A stretch of DNA of 49,511 nt from Pseudoxanthomonas sp. Root630 (GCF_001427585.1 NZ_LMGY01000008.1:1-49511), one strand, 5' to 3'; counted from the first letter of the stretch, positions 7,670 through 16,086 are shown. The notes: generated by a model not told the origin, from the sequence alone. A program made the numbers and translations.

Positions 7670-8631
7670 CACTGGACTCCTTCATGGACCTGGGGCGCCG
7701 GCGGCGCTCCGGGCATGGGCGTCGCGGCGTGCGTCGGCAACGGCGGCAGCGAGATCACTGACGGCGGGGCGACGGCTTCCTGCTGGGCATGCAATTCCGG
7801 TGCCGGACCGCCGGGGCTGGCCAGGATGATCAGCAATACGCGGCGATTGGCGTTGCGGCCCTCGAGCGTGGCGTTGTCGGCGATGGGGCGGAACTCGCCG
7901 TAGCCGATCATCGCCAGGCGCTCCGGCGGGATTCCGTCGCGGACGAACAGATGCACCACGCTGGCCGCACGCGAGGACGAGAGTTCCCAATTGGAGGGGA
8001 ACTGCGCGGTCCGGATCGGCCGGTCGTCGGTATAGCCCTCCACGCGGACCGAATTCGGCACGCCGGCCAGCACCGCGCCCAGCTTGCCGACCGTCTCCTG
8101 CGCCTGCGGGTCCAGGGTCGCCGACCCGGTCGCGAACAGGATGTCGCTGTTGATCTGCACTTCCAGCCAGAGCGTGGAGCGCTTGATGGTGACGAGCTTC
8201 TCGTCGATCAGCGGCGCCAGGGCGCGCTCGAGGTCGTCGGCGATGCGCTTGAGTTCACCCTGCGCGCTCTGCAGGCCCTTGGCGTCCAGCGGCAGGTTCA
8301 TCTGCGAGGCCATCGCCGCCAGCAGGGTGACGTTGGGCGACGGCGAAGGCGCCGACGGTCCCTGCTTGGCGCCGGACTTGATCGGCGAAGGGCGGTCGAA
8401 GTCGGCGCCCTGCAACTGGTGGTTGCCCACCTGCACCGGATTGATCGTGCGCGGCGCACCGCCGAAGGCGGCGGTGAGCGCGTCGGCCATCACCCGGTAC
8501 TTGCCTTCGTTGAGGGTGGAGATGGCGTACATCACCACGAAGAAGGCGAGCAGCAGGGTCATGAGGTCCGCGTACGGAATCGCCCAGGCCTCATGATTGG
8601 CGTGTTCCTCGTGCTTGTGCCGGCGTGCCAT
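7669..8631 (-). CDS. motD: Flagellar stator protein MotD (MotB family)
   Basis: Stator subunit of 320 residues that anchors the motor's ion channel to peptidoglycan. The N-terminus is short and basic. The single membrane helix at about 18-40 contains YADLMTLLLAFF, whose D22 is the ion-carrying residue. An OmpA-like peptidoglycan-binding domain follows at about 150-272 (VEGYTDDRPI, ELSSSRAASVVHLF, NRRVLLIIL). A Pro-rich tail ends the protein. It is paired with motC 12 bases upstream. The name MotD is used because this second stator set of pseudomonads sits in the chemotaxis operon; MotB would be the family name. Confidence 0.9.
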   Translation of the reverse strand: MARRHKHEEHANHEAWAIPYADLMTLLLAFFVVMYAISTLNEGKYRVMADALTAAFGGAPRTINPVQVGNHQLQGADFDRPSPIKSGAKQGPSAPSPSPNVTLLAAMASQMNLPLDAKGLQSAQGELKRIADDLERALAPLIDEKLVTIKRSTLWLEVQINSDILFATGSATLDPQAQETVGKLGAVLAGVPNSVRVEGYTDDRPIRTAQFPSNWELSSSRAASVVHLFVRDGIPPERLAMIGYGEFRPIADNATLEGRNANRRVLLIILASPGGPAPELHAQQEAVAPPSVISLPPLPTHAATPMPGAPPAPQVHEGVQ

Positions 8632-8643
8632 GGTCGCGCCGGC

Positions 8644-9384
8644 TCAGTGCAGGAAGCCGGCCAGCTTGGCCTCGATGTTGCGCGGGTTCTCGCCCTGCGC
8701 GATGGCGATCAGGCCTTCGATGATCATCTCCTGCTCGCGGCTGCGGCCACCGATGACGCTCTTGAGCTTGCTCGCGATGGGCAGGAAGAACAGGTTGGCC
8801 GACGCGATGCCGTAGATCGTCGCGGTGAACGCGGCGGCGATGCCATGGCCCAGCTTGCTGGGGTCGGCGAGGTTCTTCATCACCGCGATCAGGCCGAACA
8901 CGGCGCCGATGATGCCCAGCGTGGGCGCATAGATGCCCATGGCCTCGAACACCTTCGCGGCGGCGAGGTCCTGGTGCTCCTGGCCGTTGAGGTCGATCTC
9001 CATCATGTGCCGGATCGATTCCGGCTCCACGCCGTCGACCAGCATCTGCAGGCCTTTCTTCAGGAAGGGGTCGTCCTGCTGGTTGACCAGCGGTTCCAGT
9101 CCCAGCAGGCCCTGCTTGCGGGCGATGTTGCTCCAGTCGACGATCTCGGCGATCAGCGCCTCGCCGTCGGTGCCCGGCGGGCGGATCACCCAGCGGACGA
9201 TGGCGACGGCGCGCTTGAACACCGGCGGCGGCGTGTGCACCAGGATCGCGGCGAGGGTGCCCAGGATCACGATGACGAACGCGGCCGACGACCACAGCGA
9301 CGACAGGCCCGCACCCTTGAGGATGCTGCCACCGACCAGCGCGACCAGCGCGAGCAGGAGTCCGATGAGGCTGAAGATGTCCAT
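8644..9384 (-). CDS. motC: Flagellar stator protein MotC (MotA family)
   Basis: Membrane stator subunit of 246 residues with four predicted helices: two near the N-terminus (residues 4-25 and 30-50) and two after a large cytoplasmic loop. The third and fourth helices include PTLGIIGAVFGLIAVM and TIYGIASANLFFLPIA, with the conserved Pro residues of the torque unit. The loop carries the charged stretch that meets FliG. It lies just before motD. Upstream is a repeat-filled gap of 218 bases that separates it from cheA. A weak FliA-like promoter at 9393-9419 would give an almost leaderless mRNA. Confidence 0.92.
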   Translation of the reverse strand: MDIFSLIGLLLALVALVGGSILKGAGLSSLWSSAAFVIVILGTLAAILVHTPPPVFKRAVAIVRWVIRPPGTDGEALIAEIVDWSNIARKQGLLGLEPLVNQQDDPFLKKGLQMLVDGVEPESIRHMMEIDLNGQEHQDLAAAKVFEAMGIYAPTLGIIGAVFGLIAVMKNLADPSKLGHGIAAAFTATIYGIASANLFFLPIASKLKSVIGGRSREQEMIIEGLIAIAQGENPRNIEAKLAGFLH

Positions 9385-9392
9385 GTAGCGAT

Positions 9393-9419
9393 CTATCGGC
9401 CCAATTCAGGTGGACTTGA
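9393..9419 (-). promoter_or_regulatory. Possible FliA promoter for motC
   Basis: Minus strand TCAA (9416-9419), 15 bases, GCCGATAG (9393-9400). The -10 part is good and the -35 part has one mismatch to TAAA. Transcription would start about two bases before the motC ATG, which makes it doubtful. Confidence 0.3.
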
Positions 9420-9431
9420 GGTGTGCGTCCT

Positions 9432-9571
9432 GTAGGAGCGACGTAAGTCGCGACCGGGATCACACCCGGCTCTTTCTTGTGGGAGCGACGTAAGTCGCGA
9501 GCTCTTTCCTTCAGACAGCGAGATTCGCTCGCACCCCGCCTCGCGGTCATCGCGACTTACGTCGCTCCCAC
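9432..9571. repeat. Cluster of GTAG-type palindromic repeats (SMAG/REP-like)
   Basis: Three copies of a 22-base unit GTRGGAGCGACGTAAGTCGC+GA lie in the cheA-motC gap: plus orientation at 9432-9453 and 9479-9500, inverted at 9550-9571. Each unit folds on itself (GCGAC-GTAA-GTCGC). A fourth, truncated unit (GCTCCTAC) is at 9581-9588. The GTAG head and the palindrome match the REP-like elements known from Stenotrophomonas (SMAG) and relatives, which are spread by RAYT (TnpA-REP) proteins. They may affect mRNA ends or stability inside the che-mot transcript. Confidence 0.8.
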
Positions 9572-9602
9572 GGCAGCCCAGCTCCTACAGAGAGCTCAAG
9601 CC

Positions 9603-11363
9603 TCACGCCGTCGCGCGCAGGCCGTCCACGTCGAGGATCAGGGCCATGCGGCCGTCGCCGATCAGGGTGGCGCCGGCGTAGCCGGGCAGGCCGCGCACGG
9701 CGCGCGGCAGGGGTTTGATGACCACTTCTTCGCGGCCGCGCACCTGGTCGACGACCAGGCCGAAACGCTGGTCGCCCATCTGCAGCACCACGATGGTGAG
9801 CAGCGGTGCGGCGGTGGGTTCCACCTGCAGCCAGTCGCGCAGGTCGACCAGGGGCAGCGTGTGCGACTGGCGGTCGAGCACGGCGCGACCGTCGAACCAG
9901 CGCAGGCTGGCGGCGGGCGCGTGCAGCACTTCCATGACCCGTGCCAGCGGCAGCGCGTAGACCGGCTCGCCCGCCTGCACCAGCAGCGTGGGCAGGATGG
10001 CCAGCGTCAGCGGCACGCGGATGACGAAGCGGCTGCCGCGGCCCACGTCGGAATGGATGGTGATCTGGCCGCTGAGTTCGCGGATGCGCGACTGGACCAC
10101 GTCCATGCCCACGCCACGGCCGGAGATGTCGGTGACCTCGGCCTTGGTCGAGAAGCCGGGCAGGAAGATCAGCTGCAGGCACTCGTCGTGCGACAGGCGC
10201 GCGGCGGCCTCGGGGTCGATCAGGCCCTTTTCCAACGCCTTGACGCGCAAGCGCTCGGGGTCGATGCCGGCACCATCGTCGCGGATCTCGATGGTGACGA
10301 AATCGCCTTCCTGCTGCGCCGACAGGCGCACGTGGCCCTGGCGCGGCTTGCCGCTGGCATCGCGCAGCGATGGCACTTCGATGCCGTGGTCGATGGCGTT
10401 GCGCACCAGGTGCACCAGCGGATCGGCCAGGGCCTCCACCAGGTTGCGGTCCAGCTCGGTATCGGCGCCGACCAGTTCCAGGTCGACTTCCTTCTGCAAC
10501 TGGCGGGCGACGTCGCGCGCCACCTTGGGGAAACGCGAGAACACCTTGCCGACCGGCTGCATGCGCGTGCGCATCACCGCGTTCTGCAGGCGTGCGGTGG
10601 CGATGTCGAGGCTGCTGACCGCGCGGTCGAGTTCCTCGTCGCGGATGCGTGCACGCAGGGTTTTCAACCGGTTGCGCGAGAGCACCAGCTCGCCGACCAG
10701 GTTGACGATGGCGTCCAACCGCTTGGTATCCACGCGGATGGTCTGTTCCGCTTCGCCGCCGGCCTTCGCCGCCGGCTTGGCGGCCGGTGCGGGCTTGGGT
10801 GCGGGCTTGGGTGCGGCAGGGGCGGGACGCGTCGGCGCAGGGGCCGGGGCGGCCATCCGGGTCGGTGCGGCGTCGCCCTGCAACTGGTCGAGCAGGGCTT
10901 CGAATTCGTCGTCGGTGATGAGGTCGCCGGAGGCCGGCGTGGCGGCCATCGTCGCGGCGACAGGCGCGTGCGCCGCCGGTGCGCCGCCCTGCACGTCGAA
11001 CTGGTCGATCAGCGATTGCGGCGCGTGCGGCGGTTCTTCGCCTGCGCCGATCGCGTCCAGCATCTGCTGCAGATAATCCAGCGACTGCTGCGCGGCGTCG
11101 AAATGATGGGGTTCCAGCGCGGCCTGGCCGGCGCGGACCAGGCCGAGGGTTTCTTCTGCCGCATGGCAGAGGTTGACCATGGCCTGGATGCCGAGGAAGC
11201 CGGCGCCGCCCTTGAGCGTGTGGAAGCCGCGGAATACGGCATTCAATTGTTCGCTGTCGGACGGGTCCTGCTCCAGCGTGACCAGCTGTTCGCCCAGGCG
11301 GTCGAGGATTTCCTGCGCTTCGATCAGGAAGTCGGCGGCGATTTCGGGCGTGACGGCGGACAT
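9603..11363 (-). CDS. cheA: Chemotaxis histidine kinase CheA (main flagellar set)
   Basis: Kinase of 586 residues. P1 HPt is at about 1-105 with His48 (FRGFHTLKGGAGFLG). The 105-205 linker is Pro/Ala/Lys-rich and contains LITDDEFEALLDQLQG (148-163), the same motif that occurs twice in the ParP-like protein. There is no recognisable full P2 domain. P3 starts at about 208 (TIRVDTKRLDAIVNLVGEL). The P4 ATPase has the N box (LVRNAIDHGIE), the G1 box (DDGAGI) and the G2 box (GRGVGMDVV) between about 280 and 450. P5 covers about 455-586. It sits in a cheY-cheZ-ORF-cheA-motCD-parCP order, so it is the CheA expected to feed the CheY/CheZ switch pathway and to be held at the pole by ParC and ParP. Confidence 0.95.
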   Translation of the reverse strand: MSAVTPEIAADFLIEAQEILDRLGEQLVTLEQDPSDSEQLNAVFRGFHTLKGGAGFLGIQAMVNLCHAAEETLGLVRAGQAALEPHHFDAAQQSLDYLQQMLDAIGAGEEPPHAPQSLIDQFDVQGGAPAAHAPVAATMAATPASGDLITDDEFEALLDQLQGDAAPTRMAAPAPAPTRPAPAAPKPAPKPAPAAKPAAKAGGEAEQTIRVDTKRLDAIVNLVGELVLSRNRLKTLRARIRDEELDRAVSSLDIATARLQNAVMRTRMQPVGKVFSRFPKVARDVARQLQKEVDLELVGADTELDRNLVEALADPLVHLVRNAIDHGIEVPSLRDASGKPRQGHVRLSAQQEGDFVTIEIRDDGAGIDPERLRVKALEKGLIDPEAAARLSHDECLQLIFLPGFSTKAEVTDISGRGVGMDVVQSRIRELSGQITIHSDVGRGSRFVIRVPLTLAILPTLLVQAGEPVYALPLARVMEVLHAPAASLRWFDGRAVLDRQSHTLPLVDLRDWLQVEPTAAPLLTIVVLQMGDQRFGLVVDQVRGREEVVIKPLPRAVRGLPGYAGATLIGDGRMALILDVDGLRATA

Positions 11364-11390
11364 GGACGGGCGGTTACCGGAAGCGGTCGA

Positions 11391-11525
11391 TCAGCGGACG
11401 GGGTGGACCAGGCGCGGCGACGCGGCGCGACGCGCGGTCAGGCGCCGGGCGATCGCGTCGCAGGCCAGCAGCAGCCCGACGAACAGCAGGAGGAGCGGAT
11501 GGCGATGGACGGAACGGTGGCGCAT
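11391..11525 (-). CDS. Small basic membrane ORF between cheZ and cheA (44 residues)
   Basis: An ATG at 11525 with CCGGAG seven bases upstream opens 44 codons ending in TGA at 11391. The product has a basic start (MRHRSVHRHP), a hydrophobic stretch LLLLFVGLLLAC and a basic Ala/Arg/Pro tail (residues about 27-44). It therefore looks like a single-pass membrane peptide or, with LLLAC, a possible lipoprotein. It lies 35 bases after cheZ and 27 before the cheA start, so it fills the gap between them in the operon. I recognise no family. It could be a real small protein, or a leader ORF that couples translation to cheA. The evidence is the ribosome site, the hydrophobic segment and the fit in the gap. 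Confidence 0.45.
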   Translation of the reverse strand: MRHRSVHRHPLLLLFVGLLLACDAIARRLTARRAASPRLVHPVR

Positions 11526-11560
11526 GGCAGGTCTCCGGTTCCGCAGCGCCCGGCGATGGG

Positions 11561-12172
11561 CTACAGGCCCAGGCCGGAGAGCAGGTCGTCGGCGTCGTCC
11601 TGCGAGAACGCGTTGCGGTCAAGACCAGCAACGGCCGGACCGGCGAGTTCTGAAGTCTCTTTTTTCTCCGGCGGTGGCAGGCCGAGCGCACCGAAGCCCT
11701 CGTGTACCCGGCGCACGATGCCGGCGACGCGGCGGATGATCTGGCCGGTGAGGTCCTGGTAGCTCTGCGCCAGCGCCATTTCGGACAGGCCCTTGCCGAT
11801 GCTGTCCACCAGCGCGGTCTGTTCGGCCGACAGGGAGGTGCCCTTCAGCTGGGTGGCATAACCGCGGCACTGTTCGGCCAGGTCCAGGGTCTTGTGGCTG
11901 GCCTGTTCGGTCATTTCGACCACGTGGTCCAGCCGCGAGCAGGCGTCGTCCAGCTCACCGGCGTCGGTCGGCGGCAGTTCGCCCAGGGTCTGCGCCAGTT
12001 CGCGGGCGAGGCGGCCCAGGCCCTGCATCATCGGCTGCGTACGCCAGGCGGCGATGGTGTCCAGTTCGCGGCGCCAGCCGGCTTCGTCGCCCTGTTCCAG
12101 GGCGTCGAGCGCGTGCTGCAGCCGTTCCGCCAGCGCGGCGCGCGCGCCGGTGATGTCGGCAACGGCGTTCAT
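11561..12172 (-). CDS. cheZ: Protein phosphatase CheZ
   Basis: CheY-P phosphatase of 203 residues, mostly a long helical hairpin. The catalytic segment is AQSYQDLTGQ, with D140 and Q144 matching D143 and Q147 of the E. coli enzyme. The last residues, DDADDLLSGLGL, form the amphipathic tail helix that tethers CheZ to CheY-P. The ATG overlaps the cheY stop by one base (TGATG), so the two are coupled. With CheZ and two CheY proteins in the window, signal decay for the flagellar CheY is expected to be by CheZ. Confidence 0.93.
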   Translation of the reverse strand: MNAVADITGARAALAERLQHALDALEQGDEAGWRRELDTIAAWRTQPMMQGLGRLARELAQTLGELPPTDAGELDDACSRLDHVVEMTEQASHKTLDLAEQCRGYATQLKGTSLSAEQTALVDSIGKGLSEMALAQSYQDLTGQIIRRVAGIVRRVHEGFGALGLPPPEKKETSELAGPAVAGLDRNAFSQDDADDLLSGLGL

Positions 12173-12570
12173 CAGGCGGCCGCTCCCAGGCGTTCGAAGA
12201 TCTTGCCGAGCTTCTCTTCCAGTGTCTGCGCGGTGAACGGCTTGATGATGTAGCCGTTCACGCCGTTCTGCGCGGCTTCGATGATCTGCTCGCGCTTGGC
12301 CTCGGCGGTGACCATCAGCACGGGCAGGGTCTTGAAGCGGTCGTCGGCGCGGATCGCCTTCAGCAGCTCGATGCCGGTCATGCCGGGCATGTTCCAGTCG
12401 GTGACCACGAATTCGAAGCTGCCCTGCGACAGCGCGGTCAGTGCGCTGTTGCCGTCTTCGGCCTCGGCCGTGTTGGTGTAGCCGAGGTCGTTGAGCAGGT
12501 TCTTGATGATGCGGCGCATGGTGGAGAAGTCGTCCACGATCAGGATGCGCATGTTCTTGTTGGCGGTCAC
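12172..12570 (-). CDS. cheY: Chemotaxis response regulator CheY (flagellar switch)
   Basis: Receiver protein of 132 residues that, when phosphorylated, binds FliM and changes rotation. D13/D14 form the metal pocket, D58 is the phosphorylation site ([12 protein letters not shown]), the switch Thr is in MVTAEAK, and the Lys is in [10 protein letters not shown]. The [14 protein letters not shown] helix is typical of pseudomonad and xanthomonad CheY. The start chosen is a GTG at 12570 because GGAG stands six bases before it. An internal ATG six codons later (MRILIVDD) is the alternative, and the open frame upstream lacks a ribosome site. It is followed at once by cheZ. Confidence 0.93.
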   Translation of the reverse strand: MTANKNMRILIVDDFSTMRRIIKNLLNDLGYTNTAEAEDGNSALTALSQGSFEFVVTDWNMPGMTGIELLKAIRADDRFKTLPVLMVTAEAKREQIIEAAQNGVNGYIIKPFTAQTLEEKLGKIFERLGAAA

Positions 12571-12645
12571 ATCGAACTCCAGTAAAGCGTGCCCGGTGAG
12601 GGGCAAGGGCAGGGCAGGGGCTGCACGCGGCGGCCTACCGGAGCT

Positions 12646-12672
12646 TTATCGGCAGGCCGCGGGGATTCTTCA
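12646..12672 (-). promoter_or_regulatory. FliA (sigma-28) promoter for cheYZA-motCD-parCP
   Basis: Minus strand TGAA (12669-12672), 15 bases, then a perfect GCCGATAA (12646-12653), in the gap between fliA and cheY. The -35 part overlaps the fliA stop codon. The -10 part lies in a hairpin-forming sequence (12630-12660, GCGGCCT and AGGCCGC arms). The transcript would start near 12639, about 70 bases before the cheY GTG. It would let FliA raise the chemotaxis genes above read-through from flhB. Confidence 0.6.
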
Positions 12673-13422
12673 GTCGTCGTTTTCCAGGCCCGCGTCGGCC
12701 TTCTCGAAGACCTGCAGGCGGCCGCGCAGGCGGACCATGGCCTGGCCGTGGATCTGGCAGACCCGCGACTCGCTCACGCCGAGCACGGCGCCGATCTCCT
12801 TCAGGTTGAGTTCCTTCTCGTAGTACATCGACAGCACCAGCTGCTCCCGCTCCGGCAGGTGGCCGATGGCCTTGACCAGTTGCTGGCGGAACTCGCTGCG
12901 CTCGAGGTTCTGCTGTGGCGACGGGCCGCCGGTGCGCGAGGTGTTCGGTTCGCCGTGGTCGTCGATGTGCGATTCCAGGCTCAGCACCTGGCCGCGCGCG
13001 GCGTCTTCCATCAGGCGCAGGTATTCCGGCAGCGGCATCTCCATCGCCGAGGCGACTTCGGTGGCGATGGCGGCGCGGCCGGTGCGCTGCTCGATCTCGC
13101 GGACGGTGGCGGCGGCCTGGCGCGCCCGGCGGTGCACCGAGCGTGGCACCCAGTCGCCGCGGCGGATCTCGTCGATCATCGAGCCGCGGATGCGGATCGA
13201 CGCATAGGTTTCGAACGAGGCGCCCTGTTCGGCGTCGTAGCTGCGCGAGGCTTCGATCAGGCCGATCATGCCGGCCTGGATCAGGTCGTCGATCTCCACG
13301 CTGGCCGGCAGGCGCGCCGCCAGGTGGTGGGCGATGCGGCGCACGAGGTCGGCGTGCTGGGTGACGCAGTCGGTGGCGGCACTGCGCTGCACGGCGCGGT
13401 ATTGGGCGGCGGCGGTGTTCAT
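12670..13422 (-). CDS. fliA: Flagellar sigma factor FliA (sigma-28)
   Basis: Group 3 sigma-70-type factor of 250 residues that directs RNA polymerase to late flagellar promoters; several candidate sites are in this window. Region 2 includes HLAARLPASVEIDDLIQAG, DAEQGASFETYASIRIRG and the -10-recognition part RRGDWVPRSVHRRAR. Region 3 covers about 95-150. Region 4 (LPEREQLVLSMYYEKELNL, ICGVLGVSESRVCQIHGQA-type helix-turn-helix) is near the C-terminus. It overlaps flhG by four bases (ATGA). The anti-sigma factor FlgM is not in the window. Confidence 0.95.
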   Translation of the reverse strand: MNTAAAQYRAVQRSAATDCVTQHADLVRRIAHHLAARLPASVEIDDLIQAGMIGLIEASRSYDAEQGASFETYASIRIRGSMIDEIRRGDWVPRSVHRRARQAAATVREIEQRTGRAAIATEVASAMEMPLPEYLRLMEDAARGQVLSLESHIDDHGEPNTSRTGGPSPQQNLERSEFRQQLVKAIGHLPEREQLVLSMYYEKELNLKEIGAVLGVSESRVCQIHGQAMVRLRGRLQVFEKADAGLENDD

Positions 13423-14297
13423 GCGGCCACCCCGCGCTGGATCAGGCGTTCGACGAAGAACTCCACGTTGCCGCGGGCGCCTTGCGGCGGCTGCCAGCGG
13501 GCGGCGACGCGGGCGATGTCGGTGATGGCGCGGGCCGACGGGCTGCCCGGGTAGGCCTTCACGACGGCCTGCTGGCGCTGCACGGCGCGGCGCAGCCAGT
13601 CGTCCTGCGGCACGGCACCCAGGTAATGCAGGGCGACGTCGCCGAGGAAGCGCTCGCAGACGCGGGCCAGCTTCTCGTACAGCTTCCGGCCCTCGTTGGG
13701 GTCGCGGACCATGTTGGCGATCACGTGCACGCGGTCCAGGCCGCGCTCGCGCGCCAGCACCTTGATGAGCGCATACGCGTCGGTGATCGAGGCCGGTTCG
13801 TCGCAGACCACCACGACGGTGTCCTGTGCGGCCTGGCAGAAGGTCAGCACGCTGTCGGTGATGCCGGCGGCGGTATCGACCACCATGACGTCGAGGGCGC
13901 GCTGCAGTTCGGAGAACACGTTGACCAGGCCCACGTGCTCGGCCGGCGTCAGTTCGGCCATGTGGCGGAAACCCGACGAGGCCGGCACCACCATCAGGCC
14001 TTCAGGGCCTTCCAGCAGCACGTCCTCGAGCTGGCAGCGGCCGGCGACGAGATCGGCGAGGGTGAACTTCGGCGACAGGCCGAGCAGCACGTCCACGTTG
14101 GCCAGGCCCAGGTCGGCGTCCATCAGCAGCGTGCGCTTGCCCATCTCGGCCAGCGAGATCGCCAGGTTCACGGACACGTTGGTCTTGCCCACGCCGCCCT
14201 TGCCGCCGGTGATGGCGATGACGCGCACCGGATGGAATGCGGACGGGATCGGCGGGGTGCTGCGCGGATTGGTCTGCAGCAGGTGGTCAGGCGACAT
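13419..14297 (-). CDS. flhG: Flagellar number regulator FlhG (FleN), MinD/ParA-type ATPase
   Basis: ATPase of 292 residues that limits flagellar number, usually by acting on FlhF and on the activator FleQ. The P-loop ITGGKGGVGKTNVSVNLA spans about 29-46, and the next motif is LLMDADLGLANVDVLLG. VMVVDTAAGITDSVLTF is the Walker B and switch region. It overlaps the end of flhF by 11 bases and fliA by four. FlhF, FlhG and FliA form the usual polar-flagellum trio. The C-terminal part carries no clear membrane-targeting amphipathic helix that I could assign with confidence. Confidence 0.94.
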   Translation of the reverse strand: MSPDHLLQTNPRSTPPIPSAFHPVRVIAITGGKGGVGKTNVSVNLAISLAEMGKRTLLMDADLGLANVDVLLGLSPKFTLADLVAGRCQLEDVLLEGPEGLMVVPASSGFRHMAELTPAEHVGLVNVFSELQRALDVMVVDTAAGITDSVLTFCQAAQDTVVVVCDEPASITDAYALIKVLARERGLDRVHVIANMVRDPNEGRKLYEKLARVCERFLGDVALHYLGAVPQDDWLRRAVQRQQAVVKAYPGSPSARAITDIARVAARWQPPQGARGNVEFFVERLIQRGVAA

Positions 14298-16038
14298 GGG
14301 TGGCCTCGGTCGAGCAGGGTTCGTCGGCTTCGCGGCGCAGCTGGTCCAGCCGCAGCACGAGGTGGGCGCTGTTGGCGCGGTGGAGGTCGTCGGGCACGCG
14401 CTGGCCGTCGGTCACCCAGGCCATCGGCAACTGGTGGTCCACGACCACCGACAGCGCGCTGCCCAGGCGACCGGTTTCGTCCAGCTTGGTCAGCACCACG
14501 CCTTGCGGCTGCACGGTGCTGAAGCGGCGGACGACTTCGTCCAGGTCGGAGAAATGGGAGTTGGCCGGCAGGCAGAGCAGGGTCTGCACCTGGCCGGAGG
14601 CGCGCAGCCAGTTGAGCTGGCCGACCAGGTTGCGGTCGCGCTGGCCCAGGCCGGCGGTGTCGATCAGCACCAGCTTGTAGTCGCGCAGGCGTTCGAGCAC
14701 CAGCGCCAGGCTCTGCGCGCTGTCGGCCTCGTGCACCGCGATGCCGAGCTGGCGACCGTAGCCATGCAACTGCTCGCGGCCGCCGACGCGCACGGTGTCG
14801 GTAGTGACCAGGGCGACGTCGCGCGCGTTGTGGCGCTGCGCGAAGCAGGCCGCCAGCTTGGCGATGGTGGTGGTCTTGCCGGCGCCGGTGGGGCCGACCA
14901 GGGCGATCACGCCACCGGCTTCCAGCGGGTCGATCTCGGTGACGGGCAGCTTCTTCGACAGCAGGCCCAGCATCAGGCCGCGGCCGCGATAGGCCTCGGT
15001 GTCGGCGGGGATCTGCAGGGCGATGTCGCGGGTGATGCCGGCATCGAAACCGTAGTCTTCCATCAGTTCCATCGCCTGCATGCGCACCGGCGAACCACGC
15101 AGGCGTTCGTCGGTGAGGCGATGCATCTCGCGTTCGATCATTTCGCGCATCGCGGCCAGTTCGCCGCGCATGTGCACCAGCTGCTCGTCGCTCTCGCGTG
15201 CGTCGGTGGCGTCGTCGGCCACCACGGTCAGCGTCGGCACGGTGATGGCCGACGGGGCGGGGATGGCGGTTGCCGCGATCGCGCGGGCGGCCGGCAGCGT
15301 GGCCACCTTCGGCGCGGGCGCCGGCTCCGGCAGCGCGACCGGCGGGGCGATCGACGGCAACAGGGTGTCCAGGTCCAGCGTGTCGTCGGCTTCCGCACGC
15401 GCGGCGCTGCGCGTACGCGGGGTAGCGACGGGCTCGGCGACGGATTCGTTGGCCGGCGCGAAGACGGGCGCCGGTTCGTTGGCGGGCGGTGCCGGCAGGC
15501 AGGCGGCCAGCTTGGCGGCGAAGGATTCGGGTTCGATCAGCTGCGGTGCGATCTCGCGCACCGGCTGGCTGGGCGTGAAGCGCGGCGGGGCTTCGTTGGC
15601 GGCGGCGGCCGGCGTGGCCGCCACCGGTGCTACCGGCGTGCGCGGCGTGGCGACCGTGGTGTCGGCGCGCGCCGGCACCTGTGCGGCCGGCGCGGACGCG
15701 TTCTGGCGGCGCGCGAAGTAGTTGGCGGCGGCTTCGGCGGGCGACAGGGCCGGTGCGTTCGCCCCGGGTGCCACGGCGTTCGCGTCCGTGTTCGTGTTCG
15801 TGGCGCGTGCCGGTGCGGCCGGATCGAGCAGCGGATGCAGCGGGGCGGCGGCGTTGGCCGGGCGCATCGCATCCAGCGTGTGCTTCACCAGCGCTTCGTC
15901 GTAATTGCTGGCGGCGACGATCTCCACGCCGTCCTCGGTGACGCGGTTGGACAGGATCACGGCATCCGGGCCGTGTTCCTGGCGGACCATGGCGAAGGCG
16001 GTGCGCATGTCGGGAGCGACGAAGCGTTTGATTTTCAT
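14287..16038 (-). CDS. flhF: Signal-recognition-type GTPase FlhF
   Basis: SRP-family GTPase of 583 residues that marks the pole where the flagellum is built. The N-terminal B domain (MKIKRFVAPDMRTAFAMVRQ) is followed by a very long Ala/Pro/Thr-rich linker (about 60-285). The NG domain has the P-loop VGPTGAGKTTTIAKLA at 381-396, LVTTDTVRVGGREQL, the G3 motif LIDTAGLGQRD and the specificity motif VLTKLDETGRLG. At 583 residues it is longer than typical FlhF proteins (about 400-500), and the extra length is in the linker. It lies 48 bases after flhA. Confidence 0.95.
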   Translation of the reverse strand: MKIKRFVAPDMRTAFAMVRQEHGPDAVILSNRVTEDGVEIVAASNYDEALVKHTLDAMRPANAAAPLHPLLDPAAPARATNTNTDANAVAPGANAPALSPAEAAANYFARRQNASAPAAQVPARADTTVATPRTPVAPVAATPAAAANEAPPRFTPSQPVREIAPQLIEPESFAAKLAACLPAPPANEPAPVFAPANESVAEPVATPRTRSAARAEADDTLDLDTLLPSIAPPVALPEPAPAPKVATLPAARAIAATAIPAPSAITVPTLTVVADDATDARESDEQLVHMRGELAAMREMIEREMHRLTDERLRGSPVRMQAMELMEDYGFDAGITRDIALQIPADTEAYRGRGLMLGLLSKKLPVTEIDPLEAGGVIALVGPTGAGKTTTIAKLAACFAQRHNARDVALVTTDTVRVGGREQLHGYGRQLGIAVHEADSAQSLALVLERLRDYKLVLIDTAGLGQRDRNLVGQLNWLRASGQVQTLLCLPANSHFSDLDEVVRRFSTVQPQGVVLTKLDETGRLGSALSVVVDHQLPMAWVTDGQRVPDDLHRANSAHLVLRLDQLRREADEPCSTEATHVA

Positions 16039-16086
16039 GGCGTGCTATCCGGTTCTCTGTCGCGTCGGGTTCTGCTGCTCCCGGTC

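Noticed and set aside
7670..7672. GTG start one codon upstream of the ParC-like ATG
   Set aside because: The AGGAG ribosome site is only four bases from the GTG but seven from the ATG, which suits the ATG better.
9432..9571. Regularly spaced repeats as a CRISPR array
   Set aside because: The units are few, in mixed orientation, self-palindromic and unevenly spaced, with no cas genes. They fit REP-type elements.
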